NCBI RefSeq assembly: GCF_029852145.1 | Contig: NC_079969.1 | Span: 7,006,001-7,070,000, forward strand | DNA from: Microplitis mediator | Taxonomy: Eukaryota; Arthropoda; Insecta; Hymenoptera; Braconidae | DNA length: 64,000 nucleotides | Direction: 5' to 3' | Notes under the pieces: generated by a model | Told to the model about the DNA's origin: nothing | The model's input: the letters and a program-made list of their open reading frames with translations, nothing else | Databases searched by the model: none | Program-made: the position numbers and the translations under genes | Shown here: positions 34,601-46,966 of the stretch, piece by piece | Numbering within the stretch: the stretch's first letter is position 1 | Layout: each line of letters begins with the position of its first letter

Positions 34601-36600
34601 AAATTTACTCTGATACCTAGCCATCTGAGCCACCCAACACACCAACACAAAGAACTTTTCACCAAAAAAGCCTTCCGGTTTAATCAGCAGCGTTTTACCT
34701 TTCTCTGTCTTATCAACTATCCCTTTTTATATTTTTTCCATGGGAATCTTTACCTTTTTTTACGCTATCTCTCTACGCTCAATACATACAGAAATTCTGT
34801 TTGCTCATTTTGGTCACGAAATTTTTTCCCGCGTACCTTCTATTCTCTTTGTGAAATATTTGAACCTACAAAAAATCAATTTATTGTGATTCGCTTCAGG
34901 AAATATGATTGGACGTTATTTCCATTAATTAAAACCATTAGTAGTTTAGAAAATGGTTTTTTCCAGCGGAAAATGTCAAGTAATTTTCTCTATGAAACAA
35001 AACCACTGTAGGAAAATAGTTTTAGACTCTAAGGATACACAACAACCGTCGTGTTACGGGTACTTGGCTTTTCTACTTTCCTTCAACCATGAAAAGCCAA
35101 ATTACTTGCTTAGTTTACTGGACTCTTAGTGTTTACTCTAGAAGACAGTTTATTTCTAAACAACCATACATTTAAAGCAATATATATATTATACATAAGT
35201 ATATTTTATGATGAAATGTTAACTTTTTTCTTGTATCTTAAGTAAATAAACAGTTTACCACATACAGTAATTTGCATAAAAGCAAGATCAACTTCTTTTC
35301 TCAAACATGAAAAAGCTCTAGTGAATAAAAAAAAAAAAAAAAAAAATATATGTGTATTAGTATATCCCATTACGTGAGTTTTCTATCGACTTTATACTTT
35401 GCGCAGCCTCCACAATTCTCATGGGCCACACTCAAGTAACAAAGTAAAAATAAAGTTAAAAAAAGAAAAAGTAAAAAAATATATATATGTATAAATAAAA
35501 TAAAAAATAATATATAAAAAAGATAAGAAAAAGGTGAACGTCAAACGATAATTAACTCTTGTCTGAACACAGCTATATCGGTTCTTTGTGATATGTGGTA
35601 GAGAATGTCGGATAGTGACTGAGAACCATTTTTCTAACGCTTTTGACCTGACATCGTGTATGTTGGAAATATATAGATATGTATATATATATACAATAAA
35701 GTGGTAGAAAAGAAAATGTCATTCGTTTGCCGTCATAAATACCAGACCGAGTCATAACTCAAGACTAATACTAACTAAATTCACATTCGATGGAATTTTT
35801 ATCTATATATAAAGATATAACTTGGATGTCAATGTCTGCATATTTATTCAAATTTAATCAATTTTATATTCATATTTTTTATCTATTTATGTGTATATAT
35901 ATAAAACATAAACAACGGTCTCTGATAAAAATAATATTAATATTCATTAAAAAGTAAAAAAAGTAAAAATTCTTCAAATTTTTAAATCCTGATAACTTAT
36001 AAAATATTAGTCATATTAAAAAACAACAAGAATTTTTGTTCTACTAAATTGTCTATAAAATACGATCCTTAACTTCAATATTCAATAACATGAAAAATAA
36101 AAAAGTTTTCTTTGTTATGTTTACAAAAAGTATTTTTTTTTATTAATAAAAGAACGATTTTAATTGGTAAATTTAAAATTTTTTTGTTCAATAAAGTCGC
36201 TGGGTAAGAAACGATAATATTATAATTAAAAACTGAGATTAACGATAAGACCTATAACATCAAAGCAACTATTTGCTCATTAGACTGGTTAATTTGTTGT
36301 GGAATGTTGTATTTCAAGTTTAAGCTTTGCCCATCAAGCAACTATTTGACCTGATGTGTAATTGTAATTATATATATACTTTAGATGAATTTCATTATCA
36401 GTTAACGTTTACATCCTAGAATTATAACAGTCTGGGATATTAATACTGGAATAGCTTGCTCTGCATAACTTAAATTGTTTGATTGAATTAAATCTACGTA
36501 ATTTATTGGAAAATAAATATTGTATGTTGTTATAGAAATATATTAGACTGATTTATTTGTATGTAAACAAATTGGAAAAAAATGAAACAATTGTTTTATT
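31691..36600. other. Element-poor AT-rich region, part 1
   Basis: No closed element or gene recognised. A short (ACTAA)n run at 33437, a (TATATACA)n tract near 33725 and 34180, a poly(A) of about 19 at 35327. GC-richer islands at 33050-33260 and 34010-34140. The 138-codon plus frame at 34595-35011 is one of the longest open frames in the window, but is rich in F, L, S and N without a domain and is near the length expected by chance at this base composition. Confidence 0.35.
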
Positions 36601-39600
36601 TGGACAGGTGTCATTGGACAGGTTGATAAGGTGAATGGTCAAAGTATTTGACAAGGGTAAATTCAACAAGGGTAGATTAGATGTGATGGAAATGCTAGAA
36701 GGGTATATACAAGGGTGTTGTTATATATTACTGCCAGGTAAGGAATTCTCCACTTGTGATAATTACCCCAGTGTATCTCTCACAGTTATATTATACACAG
36801 TATATATAATAATAAAGTGTAGGATGTACTCTCTTCACCCCTTTCTATTTATCTGAAGGGACCACTTTACGTCGTGTCCCATGCTACCAACCCCTTGTGA
36901 GACATGCCAGGCTTATACCGCCCCTTCATACCCTTTTTGCTGTTACTTCATTCCTCATACTTCCTCGCTTTATATTACTCTTTCTACTACCACTTCTACT
37001 ACTACTACTATTACTACTGCTGCTGCTACTACTAGTATTGTAGGACTACAACATCTAGTACTTTCACTCTCCCCATGTACTTCAACGCCAGTATGAGCTT
37101 TATCGAGTGACTCTCATATAAAGGCACTTGTACATATTTCTATAATATGAAAAAATATGGTTTTGAATCTTCCAACTCTTTCTGTAGTTCTTTGAAATGT
37201 GTTACGGTTTATTGAAGAACGTACCAGTGTCTTATTGTCACGCGTTTTCATCATTTTCAAACGAATTTTTTCATTTAAATGCAAAAAAAAATTATTTACC
37301 TCAATAATTTTATTTATTTAACCGTTCTTAATTCAAGTACTACTTATAAACTACAAAGAAAAAATTATTCTGATTCTATTTCAATAGTTATTTGAAAGAT
37401 AAATCACTTTGAATAAGCAAAAATCTTATTTTTTTAATATCTAACAAAGAAAACTTTTTTTCTTTTATCTATTTATTAATTTAAAATTTTTTTACACAAT
37501 TTGTGACTTATTTATCAACTTTTTTTACTCTTATAATTATGACGTATCTCTCATAATTTTCTTTATAAAAAAAAAATTTTCAAAAATCAATTTCTATTGC
37601 ATACATTAAAGTCTACTTTAAAAAAAAATCGTAATGAAGACCTTAAGCTCGGATAAATAATGGAATAGAATGTAAAATGAGGTGCCGAGAGGGAGTAGTA
37701 AAAATAAAAATAAAAAAAAGGCGACAAGAAAGATAGACTCGAGTGCAGTAGGTAGAGGAAAAAGACAAGCTGTGGAAACATGCCTTGAGCGGTGGTAACC
37801 GGGGCTTGCCCTGATATTACAGATATTGAATATTGATAGGGTTTGACTCGGTTGAATGACTTAATTCTACAAGACGAGTAAGATTTATCGTCCTACTACC
37901 TAGCTGCTTTCTTAACACTCGGATCTGCTTTAGAAACAGCTTATTAATCTAAGCCGGCTTGTACAAACTTTAATTTTAAAACCCTTATCAGCTTTTTTAT
38001 TTCTTATACAAATTCATCCTCATTTTATTTAGTCTCTTTAAATATACATATTTATCTTATAAATTTACGACGTGACGTTAATTATATAAATGTGTCCTTA
38101 ATCCTAAATGAGCTAACACCTATTCATTGACAAATCTAACAAAATAGTTTTAACATTTTTAAATTAAATATATTTTTTTTATCTCATAAATGTGTCAGAA
38201 CACAACATCGTGGGTGGTCTTAAATATTTTTTTCCCAACGTTATTTAGTGCTACCGATCGTACCGAATGCATCTAACTGGTAGTTAAGGTAATTCGTGTA
38301 TTTTTTTTTTCTTTTCTTCTTGATTCCACGGAAAGAAAGAAAGAAATGAACACGTTTTAAGAAATAAAATAATTCAACAATAAAAATGAACATAAGAAAT
38401 AAAATTTTGATTAACATGTGTAAATATGTATCTTACTCATGAGTTTATAATCACATACATCTATATTTACGGATCCACATGATCATTGGCAAGCCAACTC
38501 TTGGTATCCAGCAAATACAGATTATACCGTTGATCGAAGACTATCTAAATCTTGCAGAAACTACCGGGCGTGACCATGTATATTTGCCGACGGCTACTAC
38601 ACGTGAGGTCTATACTTATTTTATTTTATTTTTATCCTTCTTAAAACCCAAACTCAAGCCCCAATGTTTCATAAAACGATTTTAATATTTTATTTTTTAT
38701 CACATTATCATTATTTACAAATAAGCATTGTCGAGCCTCAATAAAATTCGTAACATCCTACAATTGAATTGAACTATACTTTGCATAGAAATAATTTTGC
38801 AATTAATTTTTTTTTTTTTGCTACTGAATTAATTTTAACGCCGATCGTTAAATTAAAATAAAATTGGTAGCCGTTAAAAAATTCTCAAGTGAATTAAAAT
38901 GTTCCGGTTGTATGTTATAACAGCCAAAAACATAGTAGTTTATATGTATGCGTGGATGTTAATATATAACGGTAGAAACAAAAAAAAAAAATAATAAATA
39001 AATTAAGAGGATTTTTATCCCATTTATTTTATGATGCTTTCAAAGCAGTATAAATTTTATTGCTATGCGTATATGGTATAATATGTATATTTTTTTTTTT
39101 TATGTGAAGATACTATTTGTCGGTGTTATTGTTCTTGAAATATTCATTTTGCTCAGTTCCTGTCACTCAAAACATTCACCAGTCTCATGATATAGTTTTT
39201 TTTTTTTTTTTTACGTTATATCACGCGCATTTAAACAACCCTAGAATAATACGAGTGCAATAAAAATATGTAGTGTACTGTTTTGAATTTTGAATAATTC
39301 AGTTATGTGTGAATTTTGAAAAATAGTTTATATGTCGGCTGAAGGCTAGGGTCGAGTATTTAAGTAGCCATATTTTGACCTGTTCGTAGTTTTTTTTTTT
39401 AGAAGGAACACGGGGTGAAATAAAAACTTACATTTTTTATGGGTATGCGGGCAATAAGAGACACGATTTTGGAAATAAATTTTTTTTTTATTGCAGTTGC
39501 TTAGTTACGGTTTTAAAATAATAGGGGCAAGATGATCAGCCAGGAAAAATGAATCATTTTCAAATTTTTGTAAATAGAATAATTTTTTTTTTCTGAATTA

Positions 39601-40740
39601 TTTCATTGAGAACTGAAAAAAACTGACCTGAGGTAAAATAGACCAGTAATTTATTTTTTTAGAAAGTTAATTTTTTTTCCATATATTTACATGCGAAAAA
39701 TTTTGTGTTTTATTTTGCCCCAGGTTTTTGAAAATTTGGTTTTATTTGTAGAGTCAAAAGTTCGTAAAATAATAGAGCAATCATTTGTAGACTTGAAAGA
39801 CATTTTTTTTTATACTACTGTCATTTCGGCTAGTACTGAGGGCGTATTTTCTTACGTCATGTGACGTCGCATAAAAAAAATAACAATAATATATAAATAA
39901 ATGGTAAAAGACGCAGACAGTAGTCTGTAGTCTCTGATGTAAGAAAAGATGAGATGAATGTAAAGAGGATCGAACAGATCCTTTCTTTAGTCTGTCATCC
40001 GAGTCAAATATATATCTATATATCTATATATATTAATGTATGTATGTATACATATGTACATCGAAGAGGATCTTGTACGCGCTTTGACGATGCTCTGGTG
40101 GACTCGAAGAAAGTTGAAGCCAGTGTAACGTCAAAGTCAAAGAGTCATCGTTCGTTGAATTCTTTCGTGCGGAACCAAACGACCACCGCGGGCTAGATGC
40201 TGCAACTCTACACTAGACTCTCAACACACTACTACACCTTTTCCATCATCACAAACTTCAATCTCACGAGTTTAACCACCCGGTTTCGTGTGCTTTCAAA
40301 CGCTTTTAGATTAATGGTATCCATCAATTTTTTTTTTTTTTTTTTTATTTACTTTTATTTCTTTTTTTAATGAAAAAAGCTTGAAAATGTCATTGAATAC
40401 TGCAATTCAATCGTTTCTATCATCAATTTTCCCAAGAGTTTGAAAAAGTTTTATTTTCAAGCTAAGAACAATTTTATCGTTTGTTTAAAGTTGTCAAGTT
40501 TTTATTCTCAATTTAATTACTTTAGTAAAAAATTCTTTAAATTGCTAGTCAAATTTATCGTAGCAAAAGTTCTGTAAAAGCACCAAATAAAAATTAAAAA
40601 AAAAAAAATTGTGAACAAAATTTTCATCCGGATTCAAACTCGCGACCTTCAGTTGAAAATCAAAACTCGAGTACTCGAAACAACTAGTGTTTTGATTTGT
40701 ACGTTGATTTTTGTCTTTTTTCGAAAAATTTCTGGAAAAA
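36601..40740. other. Element-poor AT-rich region, part 2
   Basis: (TAC/TGC)n compound microsatellite at 36980-37038. Poly(T) tracts at 39097, 39197 and 40327. The 39400-39730 stretch has GGGGTGAAATAA / GGGGCAAGATGATCAGC phrases of the dispersed repeat at 26530. Island 40060-40210 is GC-richer and adjoins a TATATATC tract. A CATGTGACGTCGC word at 39856 resembles a bZIP site. No gene recognised. Confidence 0.35.
40626..40692 (-). repeat. Possible tRNA-like remnant
   Basis: Minus-strand GAGTTTGAATCC differs from the B-box consensus GGTTCGAATCC by CpG-type decay, and is preceded by GAAGGTCGC, as in tRNA-derived SINEs. No convincing A box remains. It lies just outside a CCATAGG copy and next to an AGATCT word (40746). 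Confidence 0.35.
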
Positions 40741-40829
40741 AATTTAGATCTACGATATTAAGCCTGCATCTAATTTTTTCATTATTTAAATCTATCTAGA
40801 TCAAAAGCTAAATAAAGTCAACCCTATCA

Positions 40830-42060
40830 AATAAGTCCATGGTGAATTGCATGGGAACCTATAAGAATTCATATAGAAAAGTATGGACTTATGTAAGAAA
40901 CCATAGGAATTAATATAGGAGTGTATGGATTTATATAAGAATTCATGTAGGAAACCATGGGTATTTATTTCCCATATGGAAAATCCACATAGAAAACTGT
41001 AGGTCTCTGGATTCTCATTTAGGAACTTAACATAAGAATTTGAATACAGTAGACTCGCGATTTTCTTCCGCTTTAATTTTTTTCCGTTTGACCCTTTTTT
41101 TAAGTCATTTCTAACTTTAACTGCCTTGTAGCTCCGCCCGCAGATCCCTTTCCATACTGGTTTACCTGACAGTATGTAAGTGTTAGTTTGTAGTAAGCAA
41201 TGTACTCGAAAATTCAAAAAAATATTAGTAATTGACAAACTATGATCTTAACAGACTAATCTTTACAATTAAAAATGTAACTTATTTTACAACTTAATTA
41301 TTTTTATATTTTTACTTTTTTATTTTTCATTTTTCCGTATTGCAGTAATTTACAGATATATTTAAAAACAAATTAAAAAGTATTTCTTGTGCTCTTGCTA
41401 TTATCGCATTATTTAGTAAACCTAAAGATCAAATAAAATAGCTATTAACATTTTAAAGAAAAGTTTTTCAGAAATTTGTCGTGAAAAAATGGTTAATAAC
41501 AGTTTTGACATTACTTTGGATAAAAGAAATAATATAAGGACCTTGTCAATTAAGATTTGTAACGATAATTCAAATAATGTTACTAATTCTACAATGAATA
41601 AAAATCAAAATAGTTATAACTATATTTCATATATCGATATGATGAGTTAAATGATAAATATTAGATATTAGAATATTACACTATGTTCCTTGAAGATCCT
41701 TTATACTTGCACATATACACGAAACATTTACACAGACGTATCCCCACTTCCAATTACCACGCCTTTTTAACCTTCTCTCGATTTTCTTCCAAACATCCCC
41801 GAGGACCGGAAGAAAATCGCTAGTCTACTGTATATGGATTTCTTTATAAGAAATTGATATGGTCGTGGGTTTCTCTAGAAGTAATTTCTATAGAATCCAG
41901 GGTATCTGAATTTCTATGTCTATCGTCTATCCCATATGAATAAAAGAACAGATTAATGTTTCTATAAGAAACCATATGGGAATCTATCCGAAAACGCCAT
42001 GGAACCAACATACAAACCTAGGCTGGATTCCTGTATGGATTTTTTTGATACGGAAATATC
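40830..42060. repeat. CCATAGGAATCC family copy split by a pogo-like MITE
   Basis: Family words at 40838-41040 (GAATTCATATAG, CCATGGG, CCACATAG) and again at 41836-42060 (ACCATATGGGAATC, GTATGGATTT). The two halves are separated by the TIR element at 41045-41832. The 145-codon minus frame (40801-41238), the longest in the window, is mostly this repeat read through and is not a gene. Confidence 0.65.
41045..41832. mobile_element. pogo/mariner-like MITE with TA target duplication
   Basis: Inverted ends CAGTAGACTCGCGATTTTCT at about 41047 and, in reverse at the right, CAGTAGACTAGCGATTTTCT, each flanked by TA. CAGTAGA-type ends with a TA duplication are typical of pogo/Tc1-mariner relatives (established knowledge). 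About 785 bp, interior AT-rich and noncoding. It interrupts the CCATAGG repeat, so it inserted later. Confidence 0.75.
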
Positions 42061-42957
42061 AAATTGCAAAATTTTGAAATTTTGCTTCTAAAAACTAAAA
42101 AAAATTCGAAAAAAAAAATATGTTTTTCGAATGTAGTATTTTAAATTGCCACTAATGAGGAGTTTACATCAAAGAAACCTGTATAGTTCTGAAAATGAAA
42201 TGTCATGTTCCAATAATTCATCATGCATTTAACATTTATCCGTCCCCACATATAAATTTTAAAGTCATTCATTATAAATTACGTCAATTGAAATTGATTT
42301 AACTATTAATGGGCTTTATGAAGCATAGAATGATCCGTTTCAGCCAGTTATTATTACCCTATATATATTTATAAATATACATACGTACAAATATCTATTT
42401 AGAGAATACTATGACTATAAGCAAACCGTTTATTAATGGAACCAAAGTACCATTTAATTAAATTGTAAGACTTGCATTATCACTCGAATAAAGCTTTCTC
42501 TGAATCCCCTAGCTTATTTATAATTTATCTATCGATTACTTGCTACAAGGAGACTTAAATAAGTCATTACATTTCCCCTTTTTATAAATTTAGTTCTACA
42601 AGAGTCTGTATAGTCTAGTTTATATTTTTACTTAACATGTTTGTAAGTGAATAACATAAAAAAAAAAACAATAATAAAAATAAAATAGAATAGAGTCGTA
42701 AGTGCCGATCCAAACATGATTGCTCGACGACCGGAACATTGTGACGGTTCATGAGTCCCTCGGCGCGCCGGGTCCCAATTTCCGGTGGTTGAGGTCGACG
42801 AACCATTTTATTTGTATTGCCAATTGTTTTTCACCCTTATTTAACTTTGGTTTTGTTTTATGTTGTTTTTCTTCTTTATTTTGAATCAATTCTACAAAGT
42901 TGATTGATTTTTCTATGCATTAAATTATAATGAGAAGAGGGGGTAAGATGATGGCCC
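42061..42957. other. AT-rich stretch ending in a GC-rich island
   Basis: Mostly AT-rich and featureless. The island at 42690-42810 is listed separately as a weak coding candidate. TATATATT tract at 42360. Confidence 0.4.
42615..42806 (-). CDS. Possible small ORF or first exon (weak)
   Basis: The minus-strand ATG at 42806 has a favourable context (AAAATGG) and opens 63 codons. The first ~38 residues, starting MVRRPQPPEIGTRRAEGL, are encoded by DNA of nearly 57% G+C, in sharp contrast with the surroundings. The last 25 residues are a hydrophobic run coded by AT-rich DNA, which may be intron read-through. No donor site was convincing and the protein is not recognised. A conserved noncoding or promoter island is an equal possibility. 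Confidence 0.2.
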   Translation of the reverse strand: MVRRPQPPEIGTRRAEGLMNRHNVPVVEQSCLDRHLRLYSILFLLLFFFLCYSLTNMLSKNIN

Positions 42958-43750
42958 CCCTTACGAAAAGACAAATGAATACTAATGAAAATTCATTAGT
43001 GTTGAATAGTGTTTTGCTAGTGATCATTAGTAGTCCAATTAGTAAATCTTGCAACACTATGGAAAGTGATGAGTGTTGATTAGTCTTTTATTCATGATCA
43101 TTAGTAGTCCGATTAGTGAGTCTACAGCACTATTGAAAGTGATTAGTGTTGATCAGGCTTCCAATAGTGTTGATTAGTAATCCGATTAGTAACTCTACAT
43201 CACTATTGAAAATGACATCAGTATCGATCATGTTTCAAATGAAAAAAACTCTAACCTTAAAATTTTATATTTAATCTCTATATAAATACAGTAAAATTTT
43301 ATGAATTGCTCAATCATCGCGATTAATATCATTTGCATTGTCAAGATTATTGAGATTTCTATGATAAATATATAGACCTTCAAAATAATCATAACTATTG
43401 AGTCCGTGGTGTTGGCAGAGTGGTACAGGCTTCAACTGATATGCAGAAGGGTTCAGGTTCGAGCCCCAGTAATGACCATTAATTTTTCATCGATGAAAAA
43501 ATTAATAAACATCAATTAATCAGTACAAATAGTAATCCAAGTATATATGATTGGATCCAAAGTTTTATTATCGGGTTACACCATCGATATTAAGGAATAA
43601 GCGCATTACGCTTATGACACTAAAAGTACTGAGAACACTAACTACGAACACTAAACGCACTAATTACACTTAACAAACTATTGACACTAAAGCATTAGTG
43701 CGTGAAAATACTAGTCCATTAGATTTTCATCAATTTTTTTTCCGTAAGGG
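42958..43750 (+). mobile_element. ACTAAT palindromic-core element, copy 1
   Basis: 793 bp. TIRs CCCTTACGAAAA and, in reverse, CCCTTACGGAAAA. Both ends are filled with ATTAGT / ACTAAT / AACACTA words. The centre carries a tRNA-like module (43407-43478). Two copies lie inverted at 44763 and 48765, and the three share most of their length. No protein encoded. Confidence 0.85.
43407..43478 (+). repeat. tRNA-like module in ACTAAT element, copy 1
   Basis: A box TGGCAGAGTGG (43413-43423) and B box GGTTCGAGCCC (43456-43466) match the Pol III internal promoter. A GATAT anticodon-loop-like centre lies between TTCAACT and GCAGAAG. The T stem is imperfect. Present in all three copies of the element, so it is part of the element and not a chance insertion. 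Confidence 0.65.
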
Positions 43751-44762
43751 CTTGAGATGAAGTTCTTAAGATGACCATCTTGTCTCGTGTTCTCTAATTG
43801 ATATTTGAAAATTAAAAATTATTAAAAATTTAATAACACAGGCATGAAAAGACATTGAGTCGTTAAAAGCTAGCAGCTTATTCACGTAAGAAGAGACGTC
43901 ATAAATAGCCAGTATCCATAAATAGCTTTCATGGTGCATAAATCCTTGGACAATTTAAGTACGAACCAATTTCCCTTGGTGACTATGTCCAACATCTCGA
44001 CAACTATAAAACACCTGGCGATGATTAAATCTTGCTTGTACATTAGCTTTTCTATAGTACATGAGGACATATATGTGTGTATAGTTATAGGGTAAAATAA
44101 AAAATAAAAAGTTAAGTACGTAAGCCAAGTACCTGATGTCATCTTGGTCTTGCAGGATCGATGAAGAAAACGCCGGAAGCTAAGATTCGATGGATGTGTC
44201 TCTCAGTGACTCGAGATGGATTCATCTCGAGTTATGGTACGACCTACGTCAGCTTCAAGACTTGATGCTTATCCCTATTACTTGGGAATGAATAGCCGAG
44301 GCTTTTGAAGATCATGCTGATGTTGAAAGACAACCTGCCACGATCTTTATTGCATTTGGTAGATAAAAAAATAGATTGAATAGAGAAAAAAGTATGTATA
44401 TATATACATATTGGGGATAAAAAAGTTATTGGATTTAAATTCTCATATTATCCTCATTTCTTACGGGTATTATTTTTATGAAAGGGTGAGAATTAAAGTG
44501 TGTAAGCTAATAATCCGTAATAAATTTATTGGCATAAGGCTGCAACTTTGATTAGAATTATCATATCGAGGTGCAAAAGTTTTTTTTTTACTAATTGGAT
44601 ACTTCAATTCGATAATTAGAAATTAAGAGCGAGCAAGAAGTGTTGAGTCGACTTAATAATAATATTTGAATTAAAAAGTTTGATTCTAATCTTAATTTTT
44701 CGTTAAATTTTGAATATTGAGATACAAATAATCAAGAAGTGTTAATTATTTGGTCATCTCTC
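43751..44762. other. Spacer between inverted ACTAAT copies
   Basis: AT-rich except for an island at 44150-44360, listed separately. (TA) tract at 44398. Confidence 0.4.
44154..44359 (+). other. Candidate exon-like island (weak)
   Basis: A good 3' splice-site-like sequence (GGTCTTGCAG) ends at 44153, and a G/GTAGAT donor-like site follows at 44360. In the frame with an ATG at 44160, 35 codons are open, containing KKTPEAKIRWM and ending SSYGTTYVSFKT before a stop. G+C is higher than the surroundings. If it is an exon it may be a terminal or noncoding one. No homologue is recognised. Confidence 0.2.
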
Positions 44763-45567
44763 CCCTATGGAAAAATACTAATGAACACTATTAGAAAACA
44801 CTATTGGACTAGTATTTTCGCGCACTAATGCTTTAGTGTCATTAATTTGTTTAGTGTAATTAGTGCGTTTAGTGTCCTTAGTTAGTGTTCTCAGTATTTT
44901 TAGTGTCATAAACGTAGTGCACTTATTCCTTAGTATCGATGGTGTAACCCGATAATAAAAATTTGGATCCAATCATATATACTTGGAATACTATTTGTAC
45001 TGATTAATTGATGTTTATTAATTTTTCTATCGATGAAAAATTAATGGTCATTACTGGGGCTCGAACCTGGATCCTTCTGCATATTAGTTGAAGCCTGAAC
45101 CACTCTGCCAATACCACGGACTCAATAGTTATGATTATTTTGAAGGTTTATATATTTATCATAGAAATCTCAATAATCTTGACAATGCAAATGATATTAA
45201 TCGCGATGATTGAGCAATTTATAAAATTTCACTGTATTTATATAGAGATTAAATATAAAATTTTAAGGTTAGAGTTTTTTTTATTTGAAACATGATCGAT
45301 ACTGATGTCACTTTCAATAGTGATGTAGACTTACTAATCGGACTACTAATCAACACTATTGAAAGCCTGATCAACACTAATCACTTTCAATAGTGCTGTA
45401 GACTCACTAATCGGACTACTTATGATCATGAGTAAAAGGCTAATCAACACTCATCACTTTCCATAGTGTTGCAAGATTTATTAATTGGACTACTAATGAT
45501 CACTAGTAAAACACTATTCAACACTTTTGTATTTTTAATAGTGTTCATTTGTTTCTTTCCGCAAGGG
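44763..45567 (-). mobile_element. ACTAAT palindromic-core element, copy 2
   Basis: Inverted relative to copy 1 and very similar to copy 3. Ends CCCTATGGAAAAA and, in reverse, CCCTTGCGGAAAG. The tRNA-like module is on the minus strand at about 45120-45050 (A box TGGCAGAGTGG, B box GGTTCGAGCCC). Copies 1 and 2 form an inverted pair with a ~1-kb spacer. Confidence 0.85.
45050..45120 (-). repeat. tRNA-like module in ACTAAT element, copy 2
   Basis: Minus-strand A box TGGCAGAGTGG (45110-45100) and B box GGTTCGAGCCC (about 45067-45057) are both retained, the same as in copy 1. Stems remain imperfect. Confidence 0.6.
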
Positions 45568-46966
45568 CTATCAAAAACTCTCATGAAAATTAATTTCCTA
45601 CCACTATTTGGCCAAAAAAACAATGACTCTAACACCAGCTTTATTCAACCCACTGAAATTACAAAATGACAAAATTTAAAAGTCCCGCCTTCTTTCCATC
45701 CCACAGATCCCTAATAATCAATGACTTCATGTCATATAACACGTCTAATACACTTAGAAAAAAACTCACTGAAACAATCTATCAACACAAGATCATCCTC
45801 TTGACCTTCCTTTGACTTAACTGTCATTGAATACGAGCCGATGTGCTTATTGTTACTAAGATTTTAGTTAGAAACCTTTTAACGGACATTTACAAGGGTA
45901 TTTACGATGACACAAAGTCTTGTGAGCCTGATTGATGAGGCCAAAAGAGCATCCGTTATAATAGGATAATAAAAAGGAAACTGGTTTTTTTAGTCCAATT
46001 TATGGATAAGCTAGTCTGAGAGACGAATATAGAAAATGATCTTCTGATCTTATTATTCTCTCATCTTGATTAATTTATTTTAAAGTCTCGGGTTATAAAA
46101 AAAAAGCGTTAAAAATAATTTATTTATTCTCTTATCATAAATATTACCATGCAATAACTCGTCAATGTCTACTCTGAGTACGCGACTGGTGGCCAGTACT
46201 TTAAGGTTATATCGTGAGGATCGGTTCATTATACATAATTGCTTGCTCGATGATAATATAGCTACTGGCATACTACCAGTCTTGTATTTTATGATTCTCC
46301 TCCTCCTTTACGACGACAATTTGTCCTCCAATTATCAATTATAGACCGCCGTAGATTATCGATTAACCTAACCTGTTATATACGTTAAATATATTATTTA
46401 AGAAAAATATATTAACATGATCAATTAAAAAATCCGACAGAAAATAAAAATAAAATGTAAATATTGTTAATAATGACGTCGAGTATAAAATAACCGACAA
46501 ATTATAGTTTACTTTAATTGCTATTTTATGTTTAGCCAAATTGCCGCTCTTGTCGATTACTTTCTACTCATTTTTTGATCATTTAATCAACATTCTCGGT
46601 GTATGTAAACATCAGAGTGATCATTATCGATAGTATATCAATAAATGCAGTGCTTTCTATTAGTAACTTTTTTTAGAATTTATTTTATTGGTCCAGAATA
46701 GTGTTTTTTTTTTTTAATAATGACTGTATAAGCGGAAAGAGAAGACGGGTGTTTTATAAATTCTGCTAGAATGTCAGTGTGCGATTATCGATTAGCGAAG
46801 TAGAAGCGATGTTTTATACAATGAAGGAGAAGTGCGAACTACTTGAACTTAAGAATTATTTGTTTTGAATCGAGTTTCGATACAAGAGTCGAATATTTTG
46901 AATAATTTTGAAAATTTCGAATTATTTGTAGATTCCAAAATTATTTTATTTGAAATCGAATTATTA
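45568..46966. other. AT-rich unique sequence
   Basis: No gene recognised. Open frames at 45444-45669 straddle the end of the ACTAAT element and are artefacts. TGACGTC at 46473 is an isolated CRE-like word. Confidence 0.4.

Noticed and set aside
34595..35011. 138-codon plus-strand frame
   Set aside because: F/L/S/N-rich, no domain, no splice or promoter support. A frame of this length is only slightly above chance expectation in 64 kb of ~70% A+T.
40801..41238. Longest open frame of the window (145 codons, minus)
   Set aside because: It runs across a CCATAGG repeat (coding the S/Y/F/H-rich half) and into a pogo-like MITE. No domain and close to chance length for this base composition.
43407..43478. 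Functional tRNA-Ile (GAT anticodon)
   Set aside because: The T stem is mispaired and the sequence is embedded at a fixed position in three copies of a mobile element.
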